DNA of 8,055 bases from Deltaproteobacteria bacterium (GCA_013139225.1 WTBG01000371.1:1-8055), one strand, 5' to 3'. Shown: positions 1 through 6,242, numbered from the stretch's first letter. Notes: generated from the sequence alone by a model not told the origin. A program made the numbers and translations.

Positions 1-296
1 TGTTGGCTGATCTGATAATTCTGGCAAAACTGGCATCTCAAATTGCAATGCGTGAAAAAGATGGTACCTGAGCCATTGTTACCTGTTAGAACAGGTTCTT
101 CCCCAAAGTGTGGCAGGGCTTTGGCTACTGTGAGATCATGACCTGCCTGGCAGATTCCTGTCTCTCCCTTCTTACGATTGACTTTGCACTCCCAGGGGCA
201 GAGGCAACAGTGAGTTAATAGTTCCTCCAGGGCATTTATCCTCTCGTCCAATTCTCCGCTTTCGTAGAGGTTGATATATCTTTTCAAGCTGCTCAA
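1..296 (-). CDS. PflX-like radical SAM protein, 5' part only (runs off the left edge)
   Basis: The minus strand from 296 to the edge encodes 98 residues in an uninterrupted frame. Residues 84-91 read CNLRCQFC, the CxxxCxxC motif that binds the radical-SAM 4Fe-4S cluster. It is followed by QNYQISQ and preceded by GSGTIFF and HFGEEP, the block typical of the PflX / 'pyruvate formate-lyase activating enzyme-like' family (COG1313). An extra N-terminal cysteine set (C30, C31, C33, C37, C49, around LCPWECKVNR and GETGICQAG) is also characteristic of that family. Members are cytoplasmic Fe-S proteins whose physiological substrate is not established. There is no ATG: a TAG lies two codons upstream of TTG 296, so TTG 296 (or TTG 287) is the likely start, with GGGGGTAGAG just upstream. 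Family similarity starts at YINLYESGELDERI, which fits this start. The gene lies 22 bases after the small gene at 319-642 and is probably co-transcribed with it. The rest of the radical SAM domain is outside the window. Confidence 0.85.
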   Translation of the reverse strand, partial: MSSLKRYINLYESGELDERINALEELLTHCCLCPWECKVNRKKGETGICQAGHDLTVAKALPHFGEEPVLTGNNGSGTIFFTHCNLRCQFCQNYQISQ

Positions 297-318
297 AATC
301 TAAGCTCTACCCCCTTTT

Positions 319-642
319 TTATTCTTCTGGTTTGGCTTCTTCTTGTTGGTTGTGGCTTTGATCAGAAGAAGTGTTCATATTACTTTTTCTGTCTAGTATT
401 TTCCTTACTACTGGTGGCATATAAATATCTTCAAGGTCAAGCTGGCTTAATGCATCTGCTAATACATCTATCTTGTCTGATAAGTTAAGTGTGTTGTCAA
501 TGATGACTATCTTATCTTCTTTCAGCCTGCAAAAGCCTCCTTTTGAAAAGACGTGTCTCTTCCTGAGATTCTCATAATTTACTTTAACATCCAGTTTTTC
601 TGCGATTGCTTCTAAATTTTGTAGAATCGTAGTTTCATTCAT
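319..642 (-). CDS. small hypothetical protein, upstream partner of the PflX-like gene
   Basis: This encodes 107 residues from ATG 642, with a weak GGGAC ribosome site eight or so bases upstream. I cannot assign a function. Residues 1-85 look like a compact soluble alpha/beta domain: a helical N-terminus (ILQNLEAIAEKLDVKV), a central strand segment GGFCRLKEDKIVIID with a single Cys, then a helix DKIDVLADALSQLDLEDIY and PPVVRKIL. The GG-CR-K...IID...LAxALS-xDLEDIY pattern recalls small uncharacterised proteins seen in Desulfobacterota and Nitrospirota, but that is from memory and not verified. The last 20 or so residues are polar and low-complexity (many Q, N, S, E), probably disordered. There is no signal peptide or membrane segment. 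A promoter-like sequence lies 70-100 bases upstream, and the radical SAM gene follows after 22 bases, so the two probably form one transcript. Confidence 0.75.
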   Translation of the reverse strand: MNETTILQNLEAIAEKLDVKVNYENLRKRHVFSKGGFCRLKEDKIVIIDNTLNLSDKIDVLADALSQLDLEDIYMPPVVRKILDRKSNMNTSSDQSHNQQEEAKPEE

Positions 643-711
643 TGTTTGTCCCGTATGTTTGAGGTTGAAAAGGTTTTATGTTTATATGTTTAATAGTATT
701 CGAACAAAGCA

Positions 712-740
712 ATAATAATCTAAATTTGAGTATAATTCAA
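712..740 (-). promoter_or_regulatory. predicted sigma-70 promoter for the 319-642 / radical SAM unit
   Basis: On the minus strand TTGAAT (740-735) and TATTAT (717-712) are separated by 17 bases, close to the sigma-70 consensus. The start site would be near 705, giving a leader of about 60 bases before ATG 642. The region is AT-rich, so a chance match is possible. Confidence 0.45.
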
Positions 741-836
741 ACAGTTATTTCAGGCAAGACAAGATAGAAATTAAAACCAGAATATGGTTATCCAGAAAGC
801 CCAAGTTAAATGCTCAGATAAAAATTACAAAAAAGA

Positions 837-864
837 CTGGATTCCCGCTTGAGCGGGAATGACA
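837..864 (+). repeat. extragenic palindrome unit, ATTCCCGC type
   Basis: CTGG-ATTCCCGCT-TG-AGCGGGAAT-GACA has a perfect 9-base stem (841-849 with 852-860). It belongs to the widespread 'gattcccgc...gcgggaatgac' intergenic repeat type seen in many bacterial genomes. It is inverted relative to the unit at 893-921. Confidence 0.7.
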
Positions 865-892
865 TGTTTTGTCAATCACTTGTATCATTGTC

Positions 893-921
893 TGTCATCC
901 CTGGGAAAGCAGGGATCCAGG
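893..921 (-). repeat. extragenic palindrome unit, diverged inverted copy
   Basis: TGTCATCCCTGGGAAAGCAGGGATCCAGG carries a 7-base stem (897-903 with 910-916) around GGAAAG. Read on the minus strand it starts CCTGGAT and ends ATGACA, like the unit at 837-864, with several substitutions in the arms. The two units are separated by 28 bases. Confidence 0.65.
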
Positions 922-957
922 AACTAACAAAACCACTTGGGTATTCTATATAAGCAG

Positions 958-999
958 AAACCAGAATTTGCAGTAGCTATCCACTGCAAATTCTGGTTT
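958..999. repeat. 17-bp perfect stem-loop at the right end of the repeat element
   Basis: AAACCAGAATTTGCAGT (958-974) and its exact complement (983-999) flank the 8-base loop AGCTATCC. Neither strand has a U-run directly after the stem, so it is not a classical intrinsic terminator. It could still stop or protect the transcript of the kinase gene that ends at 1216. The right arm is shared with the outer repeat 990-1010, so pairing with 763-783 would compete with this hairpin. Confidence 0.7.
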
Positions 1000-1010
1000 T
1001 AATTTCTATC

Positions 1011-1215
1011 AATGTTTTTAAGGTTTGCTGATATTCTTAAGGGGTTTTTAAAAGGGAGGTGTATCTTGATCAAACTTGATTCAAGGTCATTTTGCCATGA
1101 GAGACTTCTGGTGGTTTTCTAGTGGAATAAATGTGCGTAATGAAGATTTGATATAATGGTTCAGAAAATCTCGTGTGAGGAGAATGTCTTCAATATCCTA
1201 TGGTTAACCTACCAG
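1011..1215. other. non-coding stretch downstream of the kinase gene, possible gene remnant
   Basis: No convincing gene. On the minus strand an open frame of 36 codons (1197-1087) ends in a stop and reads like protein (DIEDILLTRDFLNHYIKSS...), but it has no good start codon and three in-frame stops separate it from the kinase. On the plus strand AAAGGGAGGTG precedes TTG 1066 and an 18-codon frame ending at 1122. Either could be decayed sequence; neither is supported as a gene. Confidence 0.2.
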
Positions 1216-4110
1216 TTAAACTGCCTTTAACCTATCACCGAGTGCCATCACTTCATGAATTGATCTGAGAACCCGCTCCACTTCAAAGGGTTTGTGGATA
1301 ACAATATCTATATTCTTGTCTCTCATCTCTTGATCTTTTAATTCTATATTCCATCCTGTGAGAAGAGCAACAGGCACTCTCCTATTGATAGTTTTGATCT
1401 TTTCTGCTACTTCCCAACCAGACGTACCAGGCATACCCAAATCAGTGAAAACCATATCAAATGACTTCTTCTTAAACATTTCAATCCCCTGACTGCCATT
1501 AGAAGCAACTTCAACTTCATGACCTTCGCTAGTCAATATGTCTGATAGAAGCTGTCCTACATCTTCTTCATCATCAACAACCAAAATTGTTGCTTTCCTT
1601 TGTCTTCTTGGTATTGTTACCACCTTCCCTTTTTCCCCAAGTAATTTTTCAAGGATGGGAAGTTTTATAGTGAAGGTAGTGCCTTTACCTTCACTACTAT
1701 TTACCACAATTGTACCTTTATGACGGTGGATAATCCCATAGGATATACTCATACCTAATCCAGTTGATTGAACACCTTTGGTGGTGAAAAAAGGATCAAA
1801 TATCCTGTTTCTTATATCTTCAGGGATACCAGCACCTGTATCTTCTATTTTTACAAGGATATGGCTGTTTTCTTTGTGGGTCTTGATTTTAATGCTTCCA
1901 CCTTGAGGCATGGCATCGAGAGCATTATTGATAAGATTGGTAAATACTTCTCTCAGCTCTGCTGCACTTCCCAGTGTGGAAGGAAGAGACGAATACTCTT
2001 TTTGAATGTTAATTTTTATTCCTTTTGACTCAGCTTCATTTTTCCACCTAACACTGGTAAATTCCAGAGCATTATCTAGTAATTGATTAATATCAGACTT
2101 AGTGAAGTTTTTATCATCGGTCCTTTTTCTAGAGAACTCTTGAATCCTCCTTACTGTCTCAGCACCATCTAATGATGCCCTTTCGATAATCTCTAAACTT
2201 TTCATCAGATCAAGCATTGATTTTCTTTTTTCCTGTTTGCCAGAAGGAGGTTTGAATTGTATTTTCAATAGTTGAACCCTACCCAGGATTGCAGCGAGTA
2301 CATTATTAAAGTCATGGGCTACTCCTCCTGCTAGTTCTCCCAGGGATTTTAACTTCTCAGATTGGAGGAGTTGTTGTTCCATCTTTTTTCTCTCAGTTAT
2401 ATCTCTTATAATAGATACTCCGGCAGTGGGATTCCCTTTTTCATCTTTAATTACTGAGGTGTTACATTCTACCTCAATGAAACTCCCATCTTTGTTCTTG
2501 TGTAACGTTTCATATGAAGTGAAACCTTTTTCAAACAGTTCTGATATTTTTATGAGAATCTTTTCCCTCATACCTTTCTCTTCAGTTACCAAAATTGAGG
2601 TGTGTTTCCCAATCAATTCTTTTTTCTTAAAGCCACTCAGTTTTTCCATAGAAGTGTTGACGGAGAGAATATCACCTTTCTCATCACATATAACTATTCC
2701 ATCTTTACTTCCTTGAATGATCTTCTCTAGGAATTCCTTGCCTTCTCTGATTTCACGCCCCGATTTTTCCCTCTCAGTTATATCTCTTATTATACCAACT
2801 GCTCCATTTGTATTACCTTCCTTGTCGGAAAAGTAGACTATATTTTCCTCAACAGGGATCACCTTTCCATCTTTACGCACAAGGTAGAATTCCAAGTTAG
2901 ACAACTTGCCTTCCCTAGCCATGATTGACATGTCTTCCAGTATTTTATCAAAGAACTCTTTATCAATATGTACCGATGTTCCTATTGTTGACTCATAAGT
3001 TCCCTCTTCCATAGGAGAGAATTCGGCCATGTGCCTTCCAAGTACTTCATCTTTTTTGTGTCCAAGCAATTTCAAAAAAGATTTATTGGCTCTGGTAACA
3101 TACCCTTTTTTGTCAGTTGTGATGATTGAATCCAAAGAGCTTTCTATAATATTCTCCAGATATTCTTCTGAACTTCTTAATGATTCTTCTGCCTTTTTTC
3201 TTTCTGTGATGTCTCTGATTATAGCAACAGCTCCAGTTCTTTCTCCTTTTCTATTGTATAGACAAACTATATTTTGTTCGATAGGAACAACTTTATTGTC
3301 CTTGCGGAAATAACAAGCTTCCCAGTTGGTAACATTCCCCTCTTCAAGCAAAATTGAGATCATTTTATGTGCATCATCAGCAAACTCTTTGCCTATTTTC
3401 AACATATCTCCTGTAGTACTTTCATATGTTCCTTCCTCAAACATTGGAGCGCAAAACATCACATGCTTCCCTATTACCTCTTCTTCACTATAACCCAATA
3501 GATCTAAAAAATATCTGTTAACTTTTGTGATATATCCGGTTTTATCAGAGACCATAATACAATCTATTGAGCTCTCTATTAGATTGTCCAAATGCTCTTT
3601 TGTTTCTTTTAATTTTGTATTGGATGCTTGTAACTCTTCAGTTTTACGCTTTACTAACTCATCAAGTTTGTCACGATGTTTTTTTAGTTGGCTGCTTAAA
3701 TCACTAGCATATCCTATTACCGTACCAATAAGTATGAGACCAAAGGTTCCCGGGATACCCCCCCCACCCAGTGTCATTCCTCCCGACCATCCTGCTCCGA
3801 AGAGTACATACATAAGAATATTTATGGGATAACTGAGGATACCAGCACATATTCCAGGTACACGTCCATAGAGCAATCCTATTACAATTACGGGAATAAT
3901 GGCACTAATAGCCATACCTTTTCCGTATAAGTAATATATAAGAGTGAAGATAAGTAAGTAAGTTAATACTGAAAAAATGGCCAGCATTAAAGAAGTCATG
4001 GTTTTCTTTTGCGGTATACCATTAAGTGTCATCTCACTATTCGTGGATGCTTTGGCATTCCCGATTTGATCTTGATTTTCCTCAGGACAAGTTTGTTCTG
4101 CTTTATCCAT
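1216..4110 (-). CDS. membrane hybrid sensor histidine kinase with three PAS domains and a C-terminal receiver
   Basis: This 964-residue sensor kinase autophosphorylates on His and can pass the phosphate to its own receiver. About four hydrophobic helices lie between residues 38 and 137, with short loops, so no large periplasmic sensor domain. A coiled-coil segment (about 138-172) follows, then PAS1 (172-303), PAS2 (315-446) and PAS3 (457-573), each ending in IIRDITER. PAS1 and PAS2 share an unusual EEGTYEST insert and clearly arose by duplication. The HisKA motif GGVAHDFNN places the phosphoacceptor at H599. The HATPase has an N box (N725, N729), G1 (DTGAG, 757-761) and G2 (STGLGM, 782-787). 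The receiver (841-955) has D846/D847, phosphoacceptor D890, T918 and K940, and no output domain follows. ATG 4110 has AAGGT about seven bases upstream. No response regulator lies next to it, so the partner is elsewhere. A G8 tract encodes G115-G118. Confidence 0.95.
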   Translation of the reverse strand: MDKAEQTCPEENQDQIGNAKASTNSEMTLNGIPQKKTMTSLMLAIFSVLTYLLIFTLIYYLYGKGMAISAIIPVIVIGLLYGRVPGICAGILSYPINILMYVLFGAGWSGGMTLGGGGIPGTFGLILIGTVIGYASDLSSQLKKHRDKLDELVKRKTEELQASNTKLKETKEHLDNLIESSIDCIMVSDKTGYITKVNRYFLDLLGYSEEEVIGKHVMFCAPMFEEGTYESTTGDMLKIGKEFADDAHKMISILLEEGNVTNWEACYFRKDNKVVPIEQNIVCLYNRKGERTGAVAIIRDITERKKAEESLRSSEEYLENIIESSLDSIITTDKKGYVTRANKSFLKLLGHKKDEVLGRHMAEFSPMEEGTYESTIGTSVHIDKEFFDKILEDMSIMAREGKLSNLEFYLVRKDGKVIPVEENIVYFSDKEGNTNGAVGIIRDITEREKSGREIREGKEFLEKIIQGSKDGIVICDEKGDILSVNTSMEKLSGFKKKELIGKHTSILVTEEKGMREKILIKISELFEKGFTSYETLHKNKDGSFIEVECNTSVIKDEKGNPTAGVSIIRDITERKKMEQQLLQSEKLKSLGELAGGVAHDFNNVLAAILGRVQLLKIQFKPPSGKQEKRKSMLDLMKSLEIIERASLDGAETVRRIQEFSRKRTDDKNFTKSDINQLLDNALEFTSVRWKNEAESKGIKINIQKEYSSLPSTLGSAAELREVFTNLINNALDAMPQGGSIKIKTHKENSHILVKIEDTGAGIPEDIRNRIFDPFFTTKGVQSTGLGMSISYGIIHRHKGTIVVNSSEGKGTTFTIKLPILEKLLGEKGKVVTIPRRQRKATILVVDDEEDVGQLLSDILTSEGHEVEVASNGSQGIEMFKKKSFDMVFTDLGMPGTSGWEVAEKIKTINRRVPVALLTGWNIELKDQEMRDKNIDIVIHKPFEVERVLRSIHEVMALGDRLKAV
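3758..3765 (-). repeat. G8 homopolymer inside the kinase coding sequence
   Basis: The coding strand reads GGT followed by eight G at codons 116-118, in the last membrane helix region. Loss of one G leads to a TAA about 13 codons on, and gain of one leads to a TAG within about 20 codons. Either would remove all PAS, kinase and receiver domains. Tracts of this length are known slippage sites. Confidence 0.6.
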
Positions 4111-4367
4111 GACAATGACCTTGTTATTGATGATAGTTTAATTTGTTTATGTTGCCCCTTTGTCTTATCTTCATCTTTCGTAGCACTCACTTAAACAGCA
4201 GGCAATTATGACAGATTCAGGGCTAAAGTTATTTTTATAAAACTATCGGTAATTATAAATAGGAACTTGATGAAAATAAAAAAGTCATTACAAAATTGCT
4301 ACAGAGGGATTTTTTAGCTTTCAGCTGCTGACCGTGATAATATCCACATTTTACAATCATGTTTTGA
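4111..4367. other. intergenic region upstream of the kinase, leader and promoter region
   Basis: AT-rich sequence with no supported gene. On the minus strand TATAAT occurs at 4257-4252, but the matching -35 region is poor, so the kinase promoter is only suggested. Its leader would be about 135 bases. On the plus strand a short frame from ATG 4269 (preceded by AGGA) gives MKIKKSLQNCYRGIF before a stop. This could be the remains of the start of the decayed gene at 4368-4522. Confidence 0.3.
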
Positions 4368-4522
4368 TTGACATACATGAAGAGCTTCCTTATACTTAGC
4401 TCATCGGAAAGCAAGTTCAGGTGGATATCAAGCTGGGCAGGTCGATCAAGGTAAGGGGTGTGCCCGCGATTTTCATAAATGGAATTGTCGTGAAAAATGT
4501 TCACAGAAAATTAGTCGTATGA
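4368..4522 (+). pseudogene. decayed DsbA/thioredoxin-fold protein, C-terminal remnant
   Basis: The plus-strand frame from 4400 to the stop at 4520-4522 reads ...VQVDIKLGRSIKVRG followed by VPAIFINGIVVKN. This is the C-terminal block of DsbA-like thioredoxin-fold proteins (Thioredoxin_4 type), including the cis-Pro of RGVPAIFING. Immediately upstream the frame is closed by TAG 4397-4399, but another frame from 4368 gives LTYMKSFLILSSSESK, matching the helix that normally precedes this block and implying a frameshift near 4415. The N-terminal CxxC active site is not visible anywhere upstream. Past the stop, a further one-base shift at 4520 would continue the frame to a TGA at 4569-4571 overlapping the next gene's ATG, which suggests the intact ancestor was translationally coupled to it. 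The 83-codon frame on the opposite strand (4504-4253) is best explained as its shadow. Family identification is from motif memory. Confidence 0.55.
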
Positions 4523-4554
4523 ATTTGGGGCAGATATATTTAAACGAACAATCT

Positions 4555-4559
4555 GGAGG
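4555..4559 (+). promoter_or_regulatory. ribosome binding site for the PNPOx-fold gene
   Basis: GGAGG ends eight bases before ATG 4568 and supports that start over the ATG three codons further in. Confidence 0.7.
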
Positions 4560-4567
4560 GTAAGGTT

Positions 4568-5002
4568 ATGAGAGAGATGACAGAAAAGGAGATTCGAGAT
4601 TTTACAGCTGAATGGAGATGGGGTACGATTCTAGCGGTTGAGGATAACAAACCCTATGCAGTAGAGGTCTCCTATGCCAGTGATGATAATTACCTATACT
4701 GTGGTTCACGACCGGGAGGGCGTATGGCGAAATCTATTAAGTCGAATCCTAACGCGGCATTTAAGATATGTGATTCTGACCCAGAACACAAGAAATGGCG
4801 GGCAGTCATTATAGAGGGAATAGCAGAGAGGATGACGGAAAAGGAAGACGTTCTCTATTTTGTGAGACTCCTGGCAAAAAAGATGGGGCGTCCTGAAAAT
4901 GCTTTTGACAGCTTTGCTGAAAAAATAGCTTCAAATCCTGAAGAGTCAAATTCTATAAGAATTCCTCTCAAGGTAATGAGCGGAGTGACAAATTGGCCGT
5001 AA
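4568..5002 (+). CDS. pyridoxamine 5'-phosphate oxidase-fold flavoprotein (NimA-like)
   Basis: The 144-residue product has the layout of small FMN-binding split-barrel proteins of the PNPOx-like superfamily, closest in pattern to the NimA/5-nitroimidazole-reductase-like group. Residues 18-21 (WGTI) start the first strand. KPYAVEVSYASDDNYLYC (about 28-45) gives the next two strands. RPGGRMAKSIKSNPNAAFKICD (48-69) is the conserved turn and helix that bind the flavin phosphate. WRAVIIEGIAERM (77-89) continues the barrel, and SIRIPLKVMSGVTNWP closes it. It would be a soluble homodimer. Substrate specificity in this superfamily cannot be read from sequence, and some members bind heme or F420 instead of FMN. 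It is the only intact plus-strand gene here, sits just after the decayed thioredoxin-fold gene, and converges on the gene at 5303-6028. Confidence 0.8.
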   Translation: MREMTEKEIRDFTAEWRWGTILAVEDNKPYAVEVSYASDDNYLYCGSRPGGRMAKSIKSNPNAAFKICDSDPEHKKWRAVIIEGIAERMTEKEDVLYFVRLLAKKMGRPENAFDSFAEKIASNPEESNSIRIPLKVMSGVTNWP

Positions 5003-5013
5003 AACAAAAAGTG

Positions 5014-5075
5014 ACTTAAGTGTTAAGTGAACTAAAGTGCCTAAAGTTTTTAACCTTAGCTCATTTTAGACACTT
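5014..5075. repeat. clustered short inverted and tandem repeats (ACTTAA/CTAAAGTG type)
   Basis: ACTTAA-GTG-TTAAGT (5014-5028) is a small perfect hairpin. It is followed by a two-copy 9-base tandem ACTAAAGTG-CCTAAAGTT (5031-5048). AAGTGCCTAAAG (5036-5047) then pairs imperfectly with the TTTTAGACACTT that ends at 5075. The cluster lies just after the plus-strand gene and could act as a weak terminator or be part of a dispersed intergenic repeat. Confidence 0.5.
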
Positions 5076-5094
5076 GTAGCTTCAAACTTGTTCT

Positions 5095-5134
5095 TATCCA
5101 TTATTCCATCATTCCAGTACTCCAACATTCCCTG
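5095..5134. repeat. 8-bp period degenerate tandem repeat, five units
   Basis: TATCCATT, ATTCCATC, ATTCCAGT, ACTCCAAC, ATTCCCTG follow one another without gaps, consensus NNTCCANN. The remaining sequence to 5302 has no open frame of note. It includes a GAGCGAAGCGAAC segment (5238-5250) resembling ends of dispersed intergenic repeats, but I cannot define element borders. Confidence 0.5.
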
Positions 5135-5302
5135 ACCCAGACTGAGCTAAATTGGAATAAGCCTTAAATCTTCTATCACACGGAATATTAATAGTATCTA
5201 TGGCACTCTACAAGTCGCGCTAGGGCAGGCCAATTGTGAGCGAAGCGAACTATGTTCTATATCTTTCCTTCATGGTATAGAGCTTACTAATAAAGATCTC
5301 TT

Positions 5303-6028
5303 TTAGAAAAGAACCTTTAAACCTAAATCTGCCAATTTTTCTCCTACAGCTTTTTCCATCATGAATGCTCCTGGGTCCTTTTCGCGAAAATTCCTCTTGA
5401 TAGCATCTGTCCTTGCATTTAATGATTTCATATACTCAGGATTTCTTGGCTGATCCTTTTCCCATAGGTCGTAGTAAATGTTGAGATAGGAAGTCATAAT
5501 CTCAAGAATATGCTGCTGTGTCTCTTTTGTGCTCGGGAAGAAGTCGCCGGACAAACAATAAGGAGAAGATAGGGCTTTAAACCAGTTGGGGTTTCTTCCC
5601 GACCCAAGGGCAGGAAAGTATTCCATGCCTTTATTAAAGGCGTCTTCTAACGGTTCAAGGTATTGTTCCATATAGGGTATATCGCAGATGCAATCGGCTG
5701 TTGGATAAAAATCAGCGATGAAATAACTGCCCTTGGCGCTTTCAGCCCAGTAAACAGAAAAGATGGGGAGGGCGTGCTCATCATCCGGCCAGATGCTCGC
5801 TCCATAAGACATGAGCTTGTCTCTGAAACTCTGCACCATAAAGACTATCTTTTCCAGTTTAGGAGCGGCGTATAAATATTTGTGACTCCAGGGAAGACCC
5901 TCACCTTTGAGATCCCATAACGGTGTGATATCTTCCCCTTGATAGGTCTCCATGCGTTTGCCACCAAACTTATCTAAGAGTTTTTTCATCTCTTCTTCAA
6001 AGGGTGGAAAGTTGTATTCTTCAGCCAT
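5303..6028 (-). CDS. ferredoxin-dependent bilin reductase-like protein (HY2/PcyA superfamily), divergent active site
   Basis: The 241-residue soluble protein has the length and segment order of ferredoxin-dependent bilin reductases, which reduce linear tetrapyrroles such as biliverdin. Matching blocks by eye are PKLEKI (56-61), WPDDEHALPIFSVYW (80-94; family FPxxxxxLPMFGCD), KGSYFIADFYPTAD (99-112; family IADLSP), SSPYCLSGDFFP (154-165), the helix YLNIYYDLWEK (181-191) and the C-terminus REKDPGAFMMEK...GLKVLF (215-241; family NDKTRRVLEKAFG...VLFD). In this alignment the PcyA catalytic Glu, His and Asp fall on Met, Gly and Tyr, so chemistry or substrate probably differs. The red chlorophyll catabolite reductase branch is the alternative. 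ATG 6028 is chosen because GGAGG lies eight bases upstream; ATG 6043 has no ribosome site. It has its own promoter and no heme oxygenase neighbour in the window. Confidence 0.65.
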   Translation of the reverse strand: MAEEYNFPPFEEEMKKLLDKFGGKRMETYQGEDITPLWDLKGEGLPWSHKYLYAAPKLEKIVFMVQSFRDKLMSYGASIWPDDEHALPIFSVYWAESAKGSYFIADFYPTADCICDIPYMEQYLEPLEDAFNKGMEYFPALGSGRNPNWFKALSSPYCLSGDFFPSTKETQQHILEIMTSYLNIYYDLWEKDQPRNPEYMKSLNARTDAIKRNFREKDPGAFMMEKAVGEKLADLGLKVLF

Positions 6029-6036
6029 TACGATGT

Positions 6037-6041
6037 CCTCC
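6037..6041 (-). promoter_or_regulatory. ribosome binding site that sets the start at 6028
   Basis: GGAGG on the minus strand, eight bases before ATG 6028. It overlaps the first codons of the longer frame starting at 6043, which argues for the shorter protein. Confidence 0.7.
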
Positions 6042-6080
6042 ATTTAATAATGATTTGTGCATCTGCCTATTTAGCTATTT

Positions 6081-6110
6081 ATTGTAGAGTGTTTTCTCAC
6101 AGCACGTCAA
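6081..6110 (-). promoter_or_regulatory. predicted sigma-70 promoter of the bilin reductase-like gene
   Basis: On the minus strand TTGACG (6110-6105) and TACAAT (6086-6081) are separated by 18 bases, each one base from consensus. The start site would be near 6074, about 45 bases before ATG 6028. GTGAGAAAACAC in the spacer is a GTG-N6-CAC inverted repeat that could be an operator. This supports independent transcription rather than read-through from the sigma cluster. Confidence 0.6.
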
Positions 6111-6223
6111 GTAAATTTTCAAAATCTTTGGCTACTTTATATTGTGGTGTCCAATCTTGTTCTCATAAATCCATATAGATCTATACAAAATGTGTGTATT
6201 CTAATGTTTTTAATTTGTTTGGA

Positions 6224-6242
6224 GGGATGGAAATTCCATCCC
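6224..6242. repeat. 9-bp perfect stem-loop GGGATGGAA/TTCCATCCC
   Basis: GGGATGGAA-A-TTCCATCCC is a tight palindrome in the gap between the bilin reductase-like gene and the sigma/anti-sigma genes. It is flanked by extra G and C. Neither strand has a U-tract directly after it, so it may be a barrier or processing element rather than a classical terminator. Confidence 0.5.

Larger units (their letters stand above)
763..1010. repeat. nested inverted-repeat element (MITE- or REP-like), 248 bp
   Basis: A perfect 21-base inverted repeat (GATAGAAATTAAAACCAGAAT at 763-783 and its complement at 990-1010) bounds the element. Inside it a second, imperfect inverted pair lies at 837-864 and 893-921, each a palindrome beginning or ending in CTGGAT/ATCCAG and TGACA/TGTCA. 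A third partial copy of the outer sequence (AAACCAGAAT at 958-967) forms a local hairpin with the right end. There is no open reading frame for a transposase, so if mobile it would be non-autonomous. No convincing target-site duplication is visible outside 763 and 1010. Confidence 0.75.

Noticed and set aside
837..921. Possible CRISPR repeats
   Set aside because: Only two diverged units, in opposite orientation, each an internal palindrome of a common extragenic type; no regular spacers and no cas genes.
958..999. Intrinsic terminator for the kinase gene
   Set aside because: The stem is strong but neither strand has a U-run after it, and it lies over 200 bases past the kinase stop; listed as a repeat hairpin instead.
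4253..4504. 83-codon minus-strand open frame upstream of the kinase
   Set aside because: It lies antisense to the RGVPAIFING remnant on the plus strand, has no recognisable domain, and is best explained as a shadow of that decayed gene.
6029..6043. Five-residue upstream start of the bilin reductase-like gene
   Set aside because: The GGAGG ribosome site lies inside those codons and fits ATG 6028; ATG 6043 has no ribosome site.
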